Assembly (NCBI GenBank): GCA_964017065.1 | Contig: OZ024784.1 | Coordinates: forward strand, 1,858,598-1,922,597 | Length of the DNA: 64,000 bases | Direction: 5' to 3' | DNA from: Haliclona indistincta | Lineage: Eukaryota; Porifera; Demospongiae; Haplosclerida; Chalinidae | Shown here: piece after piece, positions 26,501 through 38,600 of the stretch | Layout: each line of letters begins with the position of its first letter | Position numbering within the stretch: the stretch's first letter is position 1 | The notes under the pieces: generated by a model | The model's database searches: none | Told to the model about the DNA's origin: nothing | What the model saw: only the letters and a program-made list of their open reading frames with translations | Translations under genes and position numbers: made by a program

Positions 26501-28627
26501 GACTCACAGCTGACCTTGCCCACTCAAAACCTTATTGCCGATACTCGACGCACCAAGACAGTTCCCGATTTTGGTAGCAGCCTTCTTGTAGAGGATTTTA
26601 CTGATCGTGACAGACTTGGTGCACATCATTTTTATTCAAGTAACGATGACATAGAGGTGGATCACGGGAAGAAGGGACGGCCTGTGTCATTCTCGCCTGA
26701 AGGCAAGGTCCAGAAGCTATCCGAAGTCCTCATTTCTTCCATGGGGACCAGTAATTCCGAGCAGCTTGGTACCATAGTGAACCAGCTGATGTCAGCTCTG
26801 TACAGTGAGGTCGGTCTGTCTGAAGAAGAACACACCAGCCTTAGAACACTGGCTGGAGACATCGAAGAGACAATGGAGGGAGAAGCAAGAAAGAGAAGGA
26901 GGCGCCGACGAAGAAGACGGCTATCCCAGCTTGAGATGGGTGTGGATTACGATTTCGTAGATCATCAGCCGGTAGCCATAACAGAAAACATGCCTACAGT
27001 TGGGTGTGGTCGATTGACATTCAGAACTCATTTTGTTAGTGAACAGAGCAGTTCAGACAAAAGACACAACTCCATCATGAAGGTAAATAATGAAATTCAT
27101 TGTTAGTTTTGCCCAAGAATACAAAAATGTATGTGTCATCGAAACCAAGCAACAGCTCTACTTAATTTCAAATTATTTTAAATTGCTATGCAAAGGAAAC
27201 CATAAGAGCCAAGTTTATTATAACTAAGACTAAAATATGTGTTTTATTTACTCAATAATTTGAGGGAAGTTCCTACCCTTGTGACCTGGCATTCAATTGT
27301 TAAACATACATTTTTAGCTCTGTTGGTGTCCTTATATGGTTGTTTTGTAGTGGGTAAGTCCCTCGCTTCCTGTTATGTTAGCGGCCATGTCTTGTTTTAT
27401 GAGCAGTCTGTAGAGGAAACATTTGTGGTATTTTGACTATTTCCTGTCAATTTGTAGCGATTACACAACAAATTAATATTATGGTTATGGCTATTAGTTT
27501 TTATGCCATGTGTACTATAGTGCTCTCACAGGTGACCTTTCTCTGTTTTCTCTCCTTATGTAAAGGTCACTGTAAAACTGTTCAACTTGGTTGATAAAGA
27601 AGAAGCTGATCGATATCACTCTGGCTGTTTTGGTGATATCCCAACAATGGAAGGAGAGATCCTAGAGTCTCTACCCCATCATCCACACATTGCTAAGCTG
27701 CTTGGCTACTGTGTGGCGGATTCGTCGTTTTTTGAAAAGTTTACTTGTCTCTTCTGTCAAGAGCAATCTCATCGTACACTAAAAATGAGTTCGCATGCAT
27801 CAGTCGTGGTACTCGATGAGTACACTTCAACACTGTCTGACTATATCAAAAAGAAGCAACAGACTCACTCGCTTCCTCCGTATGGCTTTGATGAAGGTAG
27901 AATAACCATGATTCTTGCCCAGCTTCTTCTTGCAATGGCGCATTTAGACAAGCATGGTGTGATAATGAGCACAGTCACTTCGGCTGATTTGTATATAGAT
28001 GATAGACGGTTGTTAGTCACGGGTGACTTCAGCACGTGTGTCGACCTTTTGCATCAGCAACCGGAAGACATCAGAAACAAGCTCAGAGAGATGCCGCAAG
28101 AAGTCCTCCTGACATTTCCACCAGAGCTGTGTCACCTCTGTGACTGCCCGCCCTCAGAGGTGCTCGAAGGAGAAGAGGGGAGAGCTCAGCTTAGGCAAAT
28201 ACTGTCAAAATGCAACGCCTATGTTGCAGCTCGTCTGATTTTACACCAATTCACACTTCACTCATCCCTTGACTGTATTCTCGAAGAGTTTCGTTCGCCT
28301 TCTCAGTTCTCGCCACAGTTGAGTCAGCTCTTGAGAATGCTGGTAGCGACAGACCCAAAGCATCGTCTGACTGCATTCGAGGGAGCTATGTGCTGCCTGG
28401 TGCTTCTCTTTGGTCCTCAAGAAAACATTTACTCTGAAGAAGACTGTAAACAATGGTTGCTCTCTCACGCTCTACACTTCTTTCTTCTGCCCTCAATGAA
28501 GGGGAAAACTTCATCACAATCCTCGGAACAGCATACTAAACTACGTTATACTTATCTTACTTTAGCATCTCCCTCACGAATTTGGAAAGCAATAAACCAA
28601 CTAAAGTCTTTTGTAAACTCATGTTAA
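23528..28627 (+). CDS. Ankyrin-repeat protein with C-terminal PEAK/PRAG1-like pseudokinase
   Basis: Three exons (23528-24047, 26103-27082, 27566-28627) join in phase to 853 residues. Exon 1 carries ankyrin repeats (TPLYWAVRWRQKEICRYLL, YPLHQACSQGDTAIVEEF, TALHIACMRGHIECVTKLL). Exon 2 is a Ser/Arg/Pro-rich linker with a basic run RRRRRRRRRL near residue 430. Exon 3 is a kinase-like fold: TVKLF keeps the VAIK-type lysine, but the catalytic HRD is replaced in GVIMSTVTSADLYI and the metal motif reads DFS. Catalysis is therefore unlikely. The helical C-terminus (LVLLFGP, then CKQWLLSHALHFFLL and RYTYLTLASPSRIW) resembles the tail of the PEAK1/PRAG1 pseudokinase scaffolds. A PINK1-like relationship is the main alternative. 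The likely role is a signalling scaffold. Confidence 0.72.
24048..26102 (+). other. Long first intron (2055 bp) of the ankyrin-pseudokinase gene
   Basis: It is by far the largest intron in the window, where most are 45-100 bp. It separates the ankyrin exon from the linker and pseudokinase exons. No coding exon, RNA gene or mobile element was recognised inside it. A regulatory element or a missed alternative exon is possible. Confidence 0.55.
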
Positions 28628-28867
28628 ATTTTTACCTGTAGGGAGCTTGTGTTCAGTGCAGTAAATCACTATTGTACACCTCATCAATTGTTTGATTATA
28701 ATTATTATTATGCTGAGTGTTAATCTGCAGTGGCGTTACATTATTAAGAGAATTGATAATTTTTTTATTTTCGTCTGAATTATAATAATTTCAGTCAAAA
28801 TAATAATAATTATTGATAGCACAGACAGACACCTGACAACTGCGTAGCACGTATTCACATAATATTA
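28628..28867. other. Convergent intergenic region
   Basis: These 240 bp lie between two stop codons on opposite strands and hold both 3' UTRs. They are strongly AT-rich with TAATAATTAT runs. Confidence 0.5.
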
Positions 28868-30934
28868 TTAAACCTCTTCAATGAAACTCTTTAGCATAGC
28901 AAGGGCGGCCTCTGGCTGGTCATGAGGTAGGATATGACCAGCTCCTCTCACTACCACCTATTGACAGGCAAGAATGATAGCTAGATGAGATGCAGGAGTA
29001 CATCGACTCACTTGTCGAAATCGTCCAACTTGTTTAATATATCCAGCAACATCAGATTGGTCATCACCAAGCCGCCATATTGCACGAGGAGCCTTGTTGT
29101 AGTCATCCTGTCCGGACCACTTCAGCTGCTGAAGAAAGTCCTCGGTAAGTGGCACGCCTACTATGATGTCCAACTGGCCGTTGTAAAGAAGAACCTGCAA
29201 AAACGAAAGATCCCAAAATGATCAAATTGCTTTGACTCTCACTTTATAATTTTCAAGAAGCACTGTAAAGTTATAAGCCATAGACGCCATCACATCCTGA
29301 ATCAAGAATAGAATTTAGACGCACCACTACCTTGATGGCAGCTTACGTCAAGCAAAGCTATTTCCACTTCGTCTCCTTGATTGAAGGTCATGTTCCCAAC
29401 ATGTATTGCTTGCCGCACCATAGCAGTGTTAATATAAGAAGTGTAGTAACCAAAATCAGCTGGAGCCTGTAGCAAAGCATGAATATTGATTACTCAGAGA
29501 TCAATGCAAGTCTCACTGATGTACGCAGAAAATTATCATAATTCGTGACTCCAGTGATATTGTAGAACAAGGTCTTGTAAGGGAAGAGATCTCCATTCAA
29601 GAGATAGTCAAATATCTGTAGAGAAGATGTGAACATAAGAACTGAACTGTGTTATAAGAATACCAGAAATGCTCCGTGATAGTCTTTCTGCTTTATGAGC
29701 TGGACGGCTTGATCTGTTATCCGTTGCAAGTCAGCTTGCTGCATCTTATCAGCCATTCCAATGTTATACAAGAGGTCAGCATAGCCGCCTAATTGCTGGT
29801 GTGTGAAGAAAGAGAAGTATAACAATCAACATTTGGTCGATATTCCTCACAGTTTCTGGGTCAATAAGGGCGTCTCCAATGCTAATACCAGCTAGGTTGA
29901 TCTTCAAAGAGGCAGTTGGATTAGACGTGTGAATCTTGTAGCCGATAGCTGGTACGTACTTTCCTGCATACGACTGTTTGAAAAGAAAGACTGAGTCACA
30001 TTGCAGCTGATGGATGCTCATTCATACCTCTCCAGTAATATAGAAAGGACATTTTTGGTATTCAGTATAGACTTGGAAAAACTGGAGCAAAGCACTGCAC
30101 AATAATAAGTTATAAAAACTGTATGTAGACTAGTATGCAGCTGTGTACCGATACAAGTTGTTTGCTACATCATCTTCATTGGTAGAATAACCACCTTTAG
30201 TGGTGTAGCTGAACCCAGTACCCACAGGATTATCAATAAACACCATATGGTAATGGCTGTTCCAGGATATGTCACGCTCGTAAACTACACAAGATATGAA
30301 CACCATGACCGCTACAGTTCGGTTACCTTTGCCGTTCACATCTACTCCCAGAGGACCATTTTCAACGAATAATCCAAAGATTGATGATCCTCCTGGTCCT
30401 CCTTGTAACCACAGCAACAACGGAGCACTAGCATTTCCATCCTATAGAGTCAAGCAATAAACAAACCATTTTAGTTATGCAAGTACTACTGGTTTTACCT
30501 GAGATGGAAAGAACCAAAAGAACATTTTGCTTTCATAATCTTTATCTACCAAGAAGTAGCCTAAACAGTGGGATGTGTGAATTTTTTCATAATCAATATT
30601 GAGAGTTCCTAGACCAATGTCTGTGTTAATCTGTCAAAGAATGCTATACCTGAGTAACTGGGGAAGTCTCCAATTCCTTGAACACGACTTAGTTCACGTG
30701 CTGTAGAATAACAATGAATACACTATAAATACTAATGCATGTCTGTTGCAGACCTTGATCAATCTCTCCTTTCTCAATGTAATCTGTCAGCACCAGCGGC
30801 TCGCCTGGGTCAGGCTGATCGGCCCGTGGTACAAAGCGGAGAGTTTGCCTGCTGGCGTGGGGGTAAGGAAAGCTTGCTCCATAGGCGCTGTAGGTAAAGC
30901 AGATCAGCAATATACAGACACACTTGGCATCCAT
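28868..30934 (-). CDS. CPVL: Serine carboxypeptidase, CPVL-like (peptidase family S10)
   Basis: A multi-exon gene for a secreted or lysosomal carboxypeptidase that trims C-terminal residues from peptides. The start ATG at 30934 opens a signal peptide (MDAKCVCILLICFTYSAYG); a longer upstream frame would need a GTG start. Visible motifs in order are LLWLQGGPGGSSIFGLF (oxyanion region), NPVGTGFSYT, the nucleophile Ser in GESYAGKYVPAI (split by an intron at about 30000-30030), the catalytic Asp in YNGQLDIIVGVPLTE, and the catalytic His in VVRGAGHILPHDQPEAA in the last exon (28868 to about 28958). The DIIVGVPLTE phrase favours CPVL over cathepsin A. All three catalytic residues are present. It is divergent from the sulfatase gene, 114 bp away. 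Confidence 0.88.
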
Positions 30935-31048
30935 TCTGCTGCTCACGTGTCAATGTGAGGGAGTGGCTCAGATGCACACGTGGCGGACGCTATTCATGAT
31001 GCAGCTCGTGATTTCTGCTTCTTCGCTTGCTAACCATTGGCTATCATC
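30935..31048. promoter_or_regulatory. Shared promoter of two lysosomal-enzyme genes, with two CACGTG boxes
   Basis: These 114 bp separate the start codons of the carboxypeptidase (-) and sulfatase (+). They contain CACGTG at 30944-30949 and 30977-30982 and an inverted CCAAT box (CCATTGG) at 31034-31040. CACGTG is the core of the CLEAR element bound by TFEB/MiT factors in vertebrate lysosomal genes. A CLEAR role is inferred from the two flanking genes. Confidence 0.6.
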
Positions 31049-32659
31049 ATGCTGTCAGCTCACTGGTCTGCAGTGTTCCTTGGGCTACTGGTGGTAGTAG
31101 CCAGCGCACACCCGCATCGTGCACGCGCGACTCGCAAAAACATCTTGTTCTTTGCAGTCGATGATCTTCGCGTGGAACTGGGCGCCTACGGTCATCCCCA
31201 AGTAAAGAGTCCAAATGTCGACAAACTAGCATCCAAGTCACTATTGTTTGAGCGTGCTTACTGCCAGGTTGCGGTCTGTTCACCATCGCGAGCTTCTCTA
31301 CTGACAGGGCGTCGACCAGACACTAACCACGTGTGGAGGATTGCTGCGGATGAGTATTGGAGGACATTTACCAACGCCACATCCATACCACAGTACTTTA
31401 AAGAGAACGGCTATGTCAGTATTGGAATGGGCAAAATATTCCACCCAGGCCCTCCCAGTGGTTTCGATGATGAGAAATATTCGTGGAGTCCCGAGGGCTT
31501 GCCTTACTTCCATGCAAAGCAACCTCCAATCACTCCTCGTGACTCATGGAAGTCCATCACAGGAGAAACAGCTGAGAAGCTGCGAGACACTCAAGTTGGT
31601 GATAGAGCCGTTAGTGTATTGCAAGAGCTACGCAAGAACAAGACACAAGGTGATGACAGGCCCTTCTTCCTTGCAGTGGGATTCCACAAACCTCATCTTC
31701 CATTTTATGCACCATCTGAATACTATGACATGTATCCACCTGCCTCTGAGATAGAGCTGCCTGCTAATCCTGATGCTGATGAAAAGATGCCACCAATTGC
31801 ATGGAGCATTTCACATGAGATTAGAGCATATCATGATAATTTAAAATACAACCTGACGGAATGCTACGATAACGCCACTGCTTCAATGTTTGGCACTGAA
31901 TGTCACTTCCCAGATGACATGGCTCGTCAGTTTCGTAGAGCATACTATGCATGTGTTAGCTACACTGATAGTCAGATTGGTAAAGTATTGGATGAACTAG
32001 AAAAACAACAGTTTGAAGAAGACACTATTATTATCCTGTGGGCAGATCATGGCTGGCATCTTGGTGAGCACAATATGTGGGGCAAGTTCACCAATCTTGA
32101 AGACTGCACCAATGTGCCTCTGATTTTACGAGTGCCTGGAGTGACTGATGGTGGCAACCGAACATGGGCATTGGTGGAATTGGTTGACATTTTCCCATCT
32201 TTAGCTGATCTTGCAGGTCTCCAAGTGCCACCGATGTGTCCATCTGGCAAACATAACCTTCTGACATGTGTGGAGGGTAGCAGCTTTGTACCACTGCTCG
32301 AAGACCCCAAGCAAGTTTGGAAAAAAGCAGCATTCTCTCAATATGCTCGTCCACAGTATGCTGGACTAACAAAAATTCCGAATGAGCCTCCTTTTGATCC
32401 AGCAGACCATGGGGAGGATGTGATGGGTTATGCTGTACGAGTCGACAAGTATCGCTATGTGGAGTGGGTCAAATTCAATCGAGACACAGCTGAACCGGAC
32501 TGGGGGAATGTTTGGGGAGTGGAGCTATACGATCATTCAAATCCTGCTACGTTTTTTAACCAGGACAACAGCAATTTAGCCAATGATCCTGGAATGGCAT
32601 CTATTGCACGAGAGCTGAAGCAGTTGCTGCATGATGGCTGGAGATCAGCTCTTCCTTAA
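31049..32659 (+). CDS. IDS: Iduronate-2-sulfatase, intronless
   Basis: A single open frame of 536 residues, close to the 550 of human IDS. A signal peptide (MLSAHWSAVFLGLLVVVASA) directs it to the secretory route and lysosome. The sulfatase signature CSPSRASLLTGR holds Cys77, which in this family is converted to formylglycine. AVDDLR supplies the metal-binding aspartates, and WADHGWHLGEH is the conserved C-terminal active-site motif. The phrases TGRRPDTNH, IPQYFKENGYV, GFHKPHLPF and AGLQVPPMCP are specific to IDS, which removes 2-sulfate from iduronate in heparan and dermatan sulfate. It has no introns, in contrast to every neighbour, which could reflect retroposition or intron loss. Confidence 0.93.
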   Translation: MLSAHWSAVFLGLLVVVASAHPHRARATRKNILFFAVDDLRVELGAYGHPQVKSPNVDKLASKSLLFERAYCQVAVCSPSRASLLTGRRPDTNHVWRIAADEYWRTFTNATSIPQYFKENGYVSIGMGKIFHPGPPSGFDDEKYSWSPEGLPYFHAKQPPITPRDSWKSITGETAEKLRDTQVGDRAVSVLQELRKNKTQGDDRPFFLAVGFHKPHLPFYAPSEYYDMYPPASEIELPANPDADEKMPPIAWSISHEIRAYHDNLKYNLTECYDNATASMFGTECHFPDDMARQFRRAYYACVSYTDSQIGKVLDELEKQQFEEDTIIILWADHGWHLGEHNMWGKFTNLEDCTNVPLILRVPGVTDGGNRTWALVELVDIFPSLADLAGLQVPPMCPSGKHNLLTCVEGSSFVPLLEDPKQVWKKAAFSQYARPQYAGLTKIPNEPPFDPADHGEDVMGYAVRVDKYRYVEWVKFNRDTAEPDWGNVWGVELYDHSNPATFFNQDNSNLANDPGMASIARELKQLLHDGWRSALP

Positions 32660-32826
32660 TAGTCTAGTATGACAATATGCTTGAAATATGCTGCTACTGT
32701 AGCTCAAAGACAGTTTTACGTGCTGTGTACGTTTGCTGTATGCCCTAAACAACCTTTTGTCAATTTTAAATTTCCCGCTACTAATAATGAGAGGCGTGTC
32801 TATCTGAAACTTGCAGTAAGCCAGCC

Positions 32827-35467
32827 ATGGCTGTGGGGTTAGCATCTGTACGTGGCCGCTTTCGACTCATTGGTGGGTTCATTGTAACTGAATATAGAAT
32901 GTTTAGATGTCTTTTATTACTATAGACATAGGAGCTAACCTGACAGGCAAGCACACGTTGTGGTTATAGCATAAACAGTCAACATTATTATATTAGATCC
33001 CATGTATCAAGGTGTCTATCACCGCAAGCCATATCACCCTGGTAATACCTTGACTACTAGCAATATCACATTATCTGCCCATATGCACACAGCTGACCTG
33101 GACGCTGTATTGGAAAGAAGTTCCGAAGCAGGTGTTGAGAAGGTGTATAGAATTGTGTGTAGTCATTTTTAATGTGTACATGTGTATAATACTCAGATTA
33201 TAATCACTGGAGGCAGTTTAACTGATTGTAAAGCATCACTTGATCTGGCTAAGACTAAACGTGGGCTAGGAGCATGTTCACAGATTGTGCATGGATGTAC
33301 GTTTTATTTCAGCGTATCTCTATACCACTGTTGGGTGCCATCCAACAAGATGTGGTGAGTTTGAGTCTACAGAGGGTGTCCTCCCACGTGACTACCTAAA
33401 CCAGCTGCTCCAACTGGTTAAGGATAACAAAGAGAAGGTGGTAGCCATTGGAGAGTGTGGTCTGGGTATGTTAGCCTGTAAGATTATATAACAGCACTGC
33501 ACTATCACTCTATTCTATAGACTTTGATCGACTTCATTTTTGCAGCAAAGAGCTCCAGCTAAAGTACAGTATAGATTTGTAATTTTGCTGCTAATGTTCG
33601 CAACAGCTTGAATGGTGTATAGACACACTTTAGATAGCCGAGTTGTTGTACACACTAATGTGTTACCCTCAGGTACTTTGAAATGCAACTAGAGATGGCG
33701 CAAGAAACACGTCTACCACTGTTCCTGCACTGCCGTAACTCGTTTGAAGATTTTATCGGTCAGAATCACACCTAGTAGTTACTAGAATCACGCTAACTTC
33801 CCTAATTATTACGCCTAATTATTGGGTACTATTACGCAATGTAAGATAACACTTTCAATGGTATCATTTATAATTAAGTTTCTCTGGGTGTTGATTGGGC
33901 GGAGGTCGTGTCTAAATGTTGCTGTAACTAGAGAGGAAGGAATCTTAGTTCTGATAACACGTATTGAGTAACACAAAGCACAAAGACGCCTACTTACATT
34001 GTATTGGCTGCTCTGCACATTTTCTCTCTTGATGCAGATATTCTGAGGAGGAATAGAGACATGATCACTAATGGAGGAGTGGTTTGTTTTTCCTCTAGTA
34101 TATCAGTGTATTGCCGTGCTACAGGTACACTCTTTTGATGGCAGTCTAGCTGAGGCTCACGCATTCATTGACATGGGATTATACATAGGCGTCAATGGAT
34201 GGTAAGGAGAAATATGTGAAATTGAGGCATAATTCATTCCGAGCCTTCGGTCTGTCACTTAACTACTAAAAACCATTTTTAGTAGATAGACAACTCGTTA
34301 CAGCAATTCTCTGTTTTTTTCTGTAACATTATCTGATGATCCTTCTGTAGTCCGGTAAAATACAGATGCCTAAGTCGTGCATTGTGCAGTTGGAATTTAT
34401 TAAGTAATCTTGGTCATGATTCACTGTATTACAAGGAATGCCATGATTTGTATTCACTTGCCCCTCCTTGTTTCCAAAGACCTGACTGCATGGTGTTGTA
34501 ATGATGACAGAGTGAGGAAGTGACTGCCAATGGCTTGATCTCATCTTTCTTGCTGATACCATCCTTTGAGCACTATTACTGTGTTTTTGGTGACAAACGG
34601 CCTTCCACAGTCAGTTCGTAAGACATAAATTTTTCTAAGGCTTTGAAGTACAAGTCACAAGCTGTACTAATCATGCATTTACTGGTTATTAAAGAACACT
34701 CTAGTTTGAAAAATACAGTAAACATAAAAATTTTCACCTTCCCTTCAATTTTTAATTTTCGGGATAAAATTTCGTTGCTCCAATATAGAAATTTTGCACT
34801 ATAAGGGCACTCACAAAAACGTAGAAAATTTATATTTCTTTTCATACACAAAATTTCTACACATATGGTATGCTTGTTCTTCATCAAAAAACAATTAGGC
34901 GATCTCTTTTCTCATGTTCTCACTAGCTCTTTGAAGACCGATGCCAATCTCAGTGTTGTCAAACAGCTGCCTGTTGACAAGCTGCTCCTAGAAACAGGTA
35001 TGCACAATTTGCTAAACCTACCAAAAGTGCTAACAGAAATATTGTTTGTGGGTTATAGTTAATTGTATGACCTGAGTACTCATGTTCACAAACATCGTAT
35101 GTAATTTTTTTTCTTGCTTACAGCCAAGCTACTATTTTTGAATCAGTTTAATAATCTTATTTAGATCAGTTTTGTCTTTGGATTCCTAGATGCTCCATGG
35201 TGTGAAATTCGGCCGACTCATTCTAGTCATGGATACGTCACAACTCACCACACCTGCAAAAAAAAGGAGAAATGGGAATCTAGCTTTGGTGTGAAGAGCA
35301 GGAACGAGCCTCGTAATATGATGTGAGGTGTTCTTTTAATGCTGATTATATTATTCTGTTTATATCCTAGTCAAGTTCTGGAGGTGGTGGCTAAGCTGCA
35401 AGGAAGAGATTTGTTCGAAATGTCTGAACACGTGTACACTAATTCGATTAATTTGTTCTCATTTTAA
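32827..35467 (+). CDS. TATDN1: TatD family metal-dependent deoxyribonuclease, TATDN1-type
   Basis: Thirteen exons (32827-32872, 32926-32946, 32997-33041, 33093-33142, 33197-33260, 33313-33465, 33521-33563, 33673-33758, 34038-34081, 34125-34201, 34927-34997, 35190-35322, 35371-35467) join in phase to 309 residues; human TATDN1 has 297. [15 protein letters not shown] gives the first metal ligands, [14 protein letters not shown] and [12 protein letters not shown] follow, then [17 protein letters not shown] and LLLETDAPWC. All are TatD nuclease motifs and the ligand residues are intact. The second exon is only 21 nt and the following 50-bp intron begins GC, a GC-AG intron. The intron at 34202-34926 (725 bp) is unusually long for this locus and holds no recognisable gene. 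The role is a 3'-5' DNase acting in DNA degradation or repair. Confidence 0.92.
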
Positions 35468-35624
35468 CTACATGTTGACGCCCTCGTGAATATGATTATT
35501 GTGGGTGGGGCTGCTTTATTTTGCAGTGAATAAGTAGCAGAGACGCTTCTGTTCTCTGCATCCTTTGAGGACAGAGACAAGACGAGAAACTTAGTGGTGC
35601 GAAATCGAGTCAGAAGCAGAACGA

Positions 35625-38600
35625 ATGATGGAGCGTTTGCCAGCTTTCTTGGCGTTTATCTTGGGTGTGTGTGCGCTTGCAGCAGCCGATGACACAGCGC
35701 CTCCACAGCTAGTCGGTGAGAAAAATACATTACTACAGCTTTCTGTTCAGTTTTACTGATAAACATGCCTTTTCTGCAGATGAGTGTTGTGAAGCACTAT
35801 CAGCATGGCCTGAGTGCTCGCAAGCGTGCAAGCAGGTAAGCAATAATACTGTTCTGTCTGTTGCTGACCAGTCTGGTCTCGAGGATGTAACCAAGACTGC
35901 TCAGTCTAGTCAAGAAGCACTAACCGAGCGCGCAAAGTGGTTGTTAATAGCTAGTGGGTAGCCATACTGTGAATTGATGTGGGCGCCTAAGGACAACCCA
36001 CCGATTGAGGCGAAAATTTCATGTCGTTAGCTTGCAAGTCATTCAGCTAAAACGTAATCCAATCAGAGAAACACTGGTCTGTGGGCACACCAAAGCCACC
36101 AGCCAAGCATCCCATACCGACAACTTTCACTGCATCTTTTCTTTCTATTTTGCAACATACAGCTATCATTACTTGAGTGCACAATGACCTATGAGAAAAG
36201 AGCTCTGTACCTCAACCAGTACTGCCTTCAAGTGCCTGTAAGTATATCACATTTTCTCTCTTTGCTGCATATACTTCATTATGCATCATTCAATAGTAAC
36301 TCCTATTCATGATCTTGCTCCCACACATTATTAATAATGCTTATCACCTAGTACATAATTTTATTTCATTGTCATCAGACATCTTGTTAATTGCTCACAT
36401 GCTCTTTTCTCACCACACCTCACCCATCACAGAATGGTGTACTGACGTGCCTGAACAACTCAGAAGTCTCAAGTATGTTCAAACGTAATCAAAAAAATCA
36501 CTTTAATCATTTTCGCTCCTATTTATCATAGGACCATCATCACCACCCACTCCGTCACCACGTAATAATTTTTTGTTTGTGCCTTCATAATTCACACTTT
36601 CCTCTTACTTTGTTATATGTCACCTCCTCTGTAATACTATAACACTGTTATAGTAGCCCTTTTTGATTATGCGATTTTTTTTCTGCAGAAGCCAGATGTT
36701 GCAATGAAACAAGCAATCCAGTCTGTCATCAAACCTGTGTAGAGGTTAGCTGTACTAGATCCTGATGTTTTATTACTGTGCTCTTTGTTCTTCACAGACT
36801 CTAGCGAGTGGTAATCTTGATGATGAAGCTCTTGGCCGAGTGCAGGACTCATGTGGACCTCCATTCACTGTACGTGTTGATTACCCATCAAAGCTATTCA
36901 TACCATGAAATTAAATTTCTCACATTGTACAAATTTTTCACATGTTTTAAATTTCACAGGTGACCAGTGATCCCGTGTGGGCTTGCTTTATTTCATTCAG
37001 TCAAGGTGACAAATCTATTGCAATGCATGCATAGTGTACGATTATTAGAAATAAAGTTGGTGCATGCATGCATGCCTGCATAAACTGTGGGATATAATTA
37101 TTACACAATGCTATTGACAGTATTATACACTATCTGCTGCTAATAACACAAAAGAGGTTATAACTCTGTTAATCCATATGTTCCTCAGGCTCACAAATGG
37201 GACAAGCCACCAACAATGCTGCTCCAGTGGAATGCAAAGTCTCACCTGTACCAAAGTACTCCCCAGGTGATAGAAACACACTCTCACACTTTTATATGTT
37301 GAGTTCCTTTTTATTCCCTTATAGGGGACTGGGCGAGAGTGCAATGTTGTTTGCAGGCTAATAGCAGCGCCTGTCGGGAAGCCTGCATACAAGTGAGTTC
37401 AGAGTATATCATTTTTAGTTTTCTTTCAAGTTACACATTCCAAAAACCTTTGTGAGCGCCTTTCATGATTAGTATCAGTGACAACATAGACACTTGGTCT
37501 CACATGCAGTTACTAGTGCTGTGGTATTTTGTTACGATCATCTGCATAATTATGTTGCAGGAATACACCAATAGACCTATTGGATCAACTCTGACTACAC
37601 TGCATCATTGCAGAAATATGCCTACAGAGGTCTGTCTTATACGCTTTTCTATATTCCATGCCTCACTGAATTTTCTTATTCAGGGCCGACTAGAGACTTG
37701 TCTTCGTGATAGTAAGTGACTTCCTCGCAATGTTTACTAATCACTAACTGATTTATCCTGTATGATATAATAGCTGATGCACCATGCAAGTTGAGTTGCT
37801 CAGAAGAAATGCAATTTTGCTCGCAGTTTACAAACAGGTATGCCCTTATTGCCCCGCCCTGTCAAACCAAATTATATTCCGAAACTTTAGACCATTGACT
37901 CTGTTCCGTAAGTGCAACACACTGGCTTCAGTGGAAGCTAAATTGCTTTATACCGAGTGGGGAGATTCCAAGAGCATCACGCACCCATTGGATGGAACTC
38001 AGATTGATGTCAACGTGTATAATTGTAATGCGGAGCTCTGGAGACTGACTGCTTGCTCTCTCCACGTCCAACCATGTCATCCTAGGACACACACAACCCT
38101 TCTGTGCTAGTAAGTGAAATTCTTTAACCGGTAAAGTCATGGATCCATTATACAACATTAGTGATCCAATGTTTGTTTAACTAATGAGTGTCGCTTTTGT
38201 GGATGCAATGGATACTAATTTGCTCCACCACTAAATATTTACATCATTCCAAACATTTACTCTGAGTAATTATGCCTTTTGTACTCTCCATAGCGACGAC
38301 TGTATGAAGTTGATAGGAGAATGCATGATCCAAGGAAGCTTATCACAAGCAATGCAGATCTGCAATGAGCTCTCTCCGCCATATTTGCAGGAAACATGCA
38401 TTCCATTCTCTGAGTATCTTAGTAAGTGTATGACCTAATTTGTAGATTTTATATCAATGCAATCACTGAATGCAATTTTTTTGCAACTGCACAGATGCTT
38501 CAACGCCAGTAACACAGAAAGCTACTTCTCTACAGTTTCCATGCGATTCTAATCCTTGTGTCAGCGGTCTCAACTGTTCTGTGAACCACGACTGCCATCA

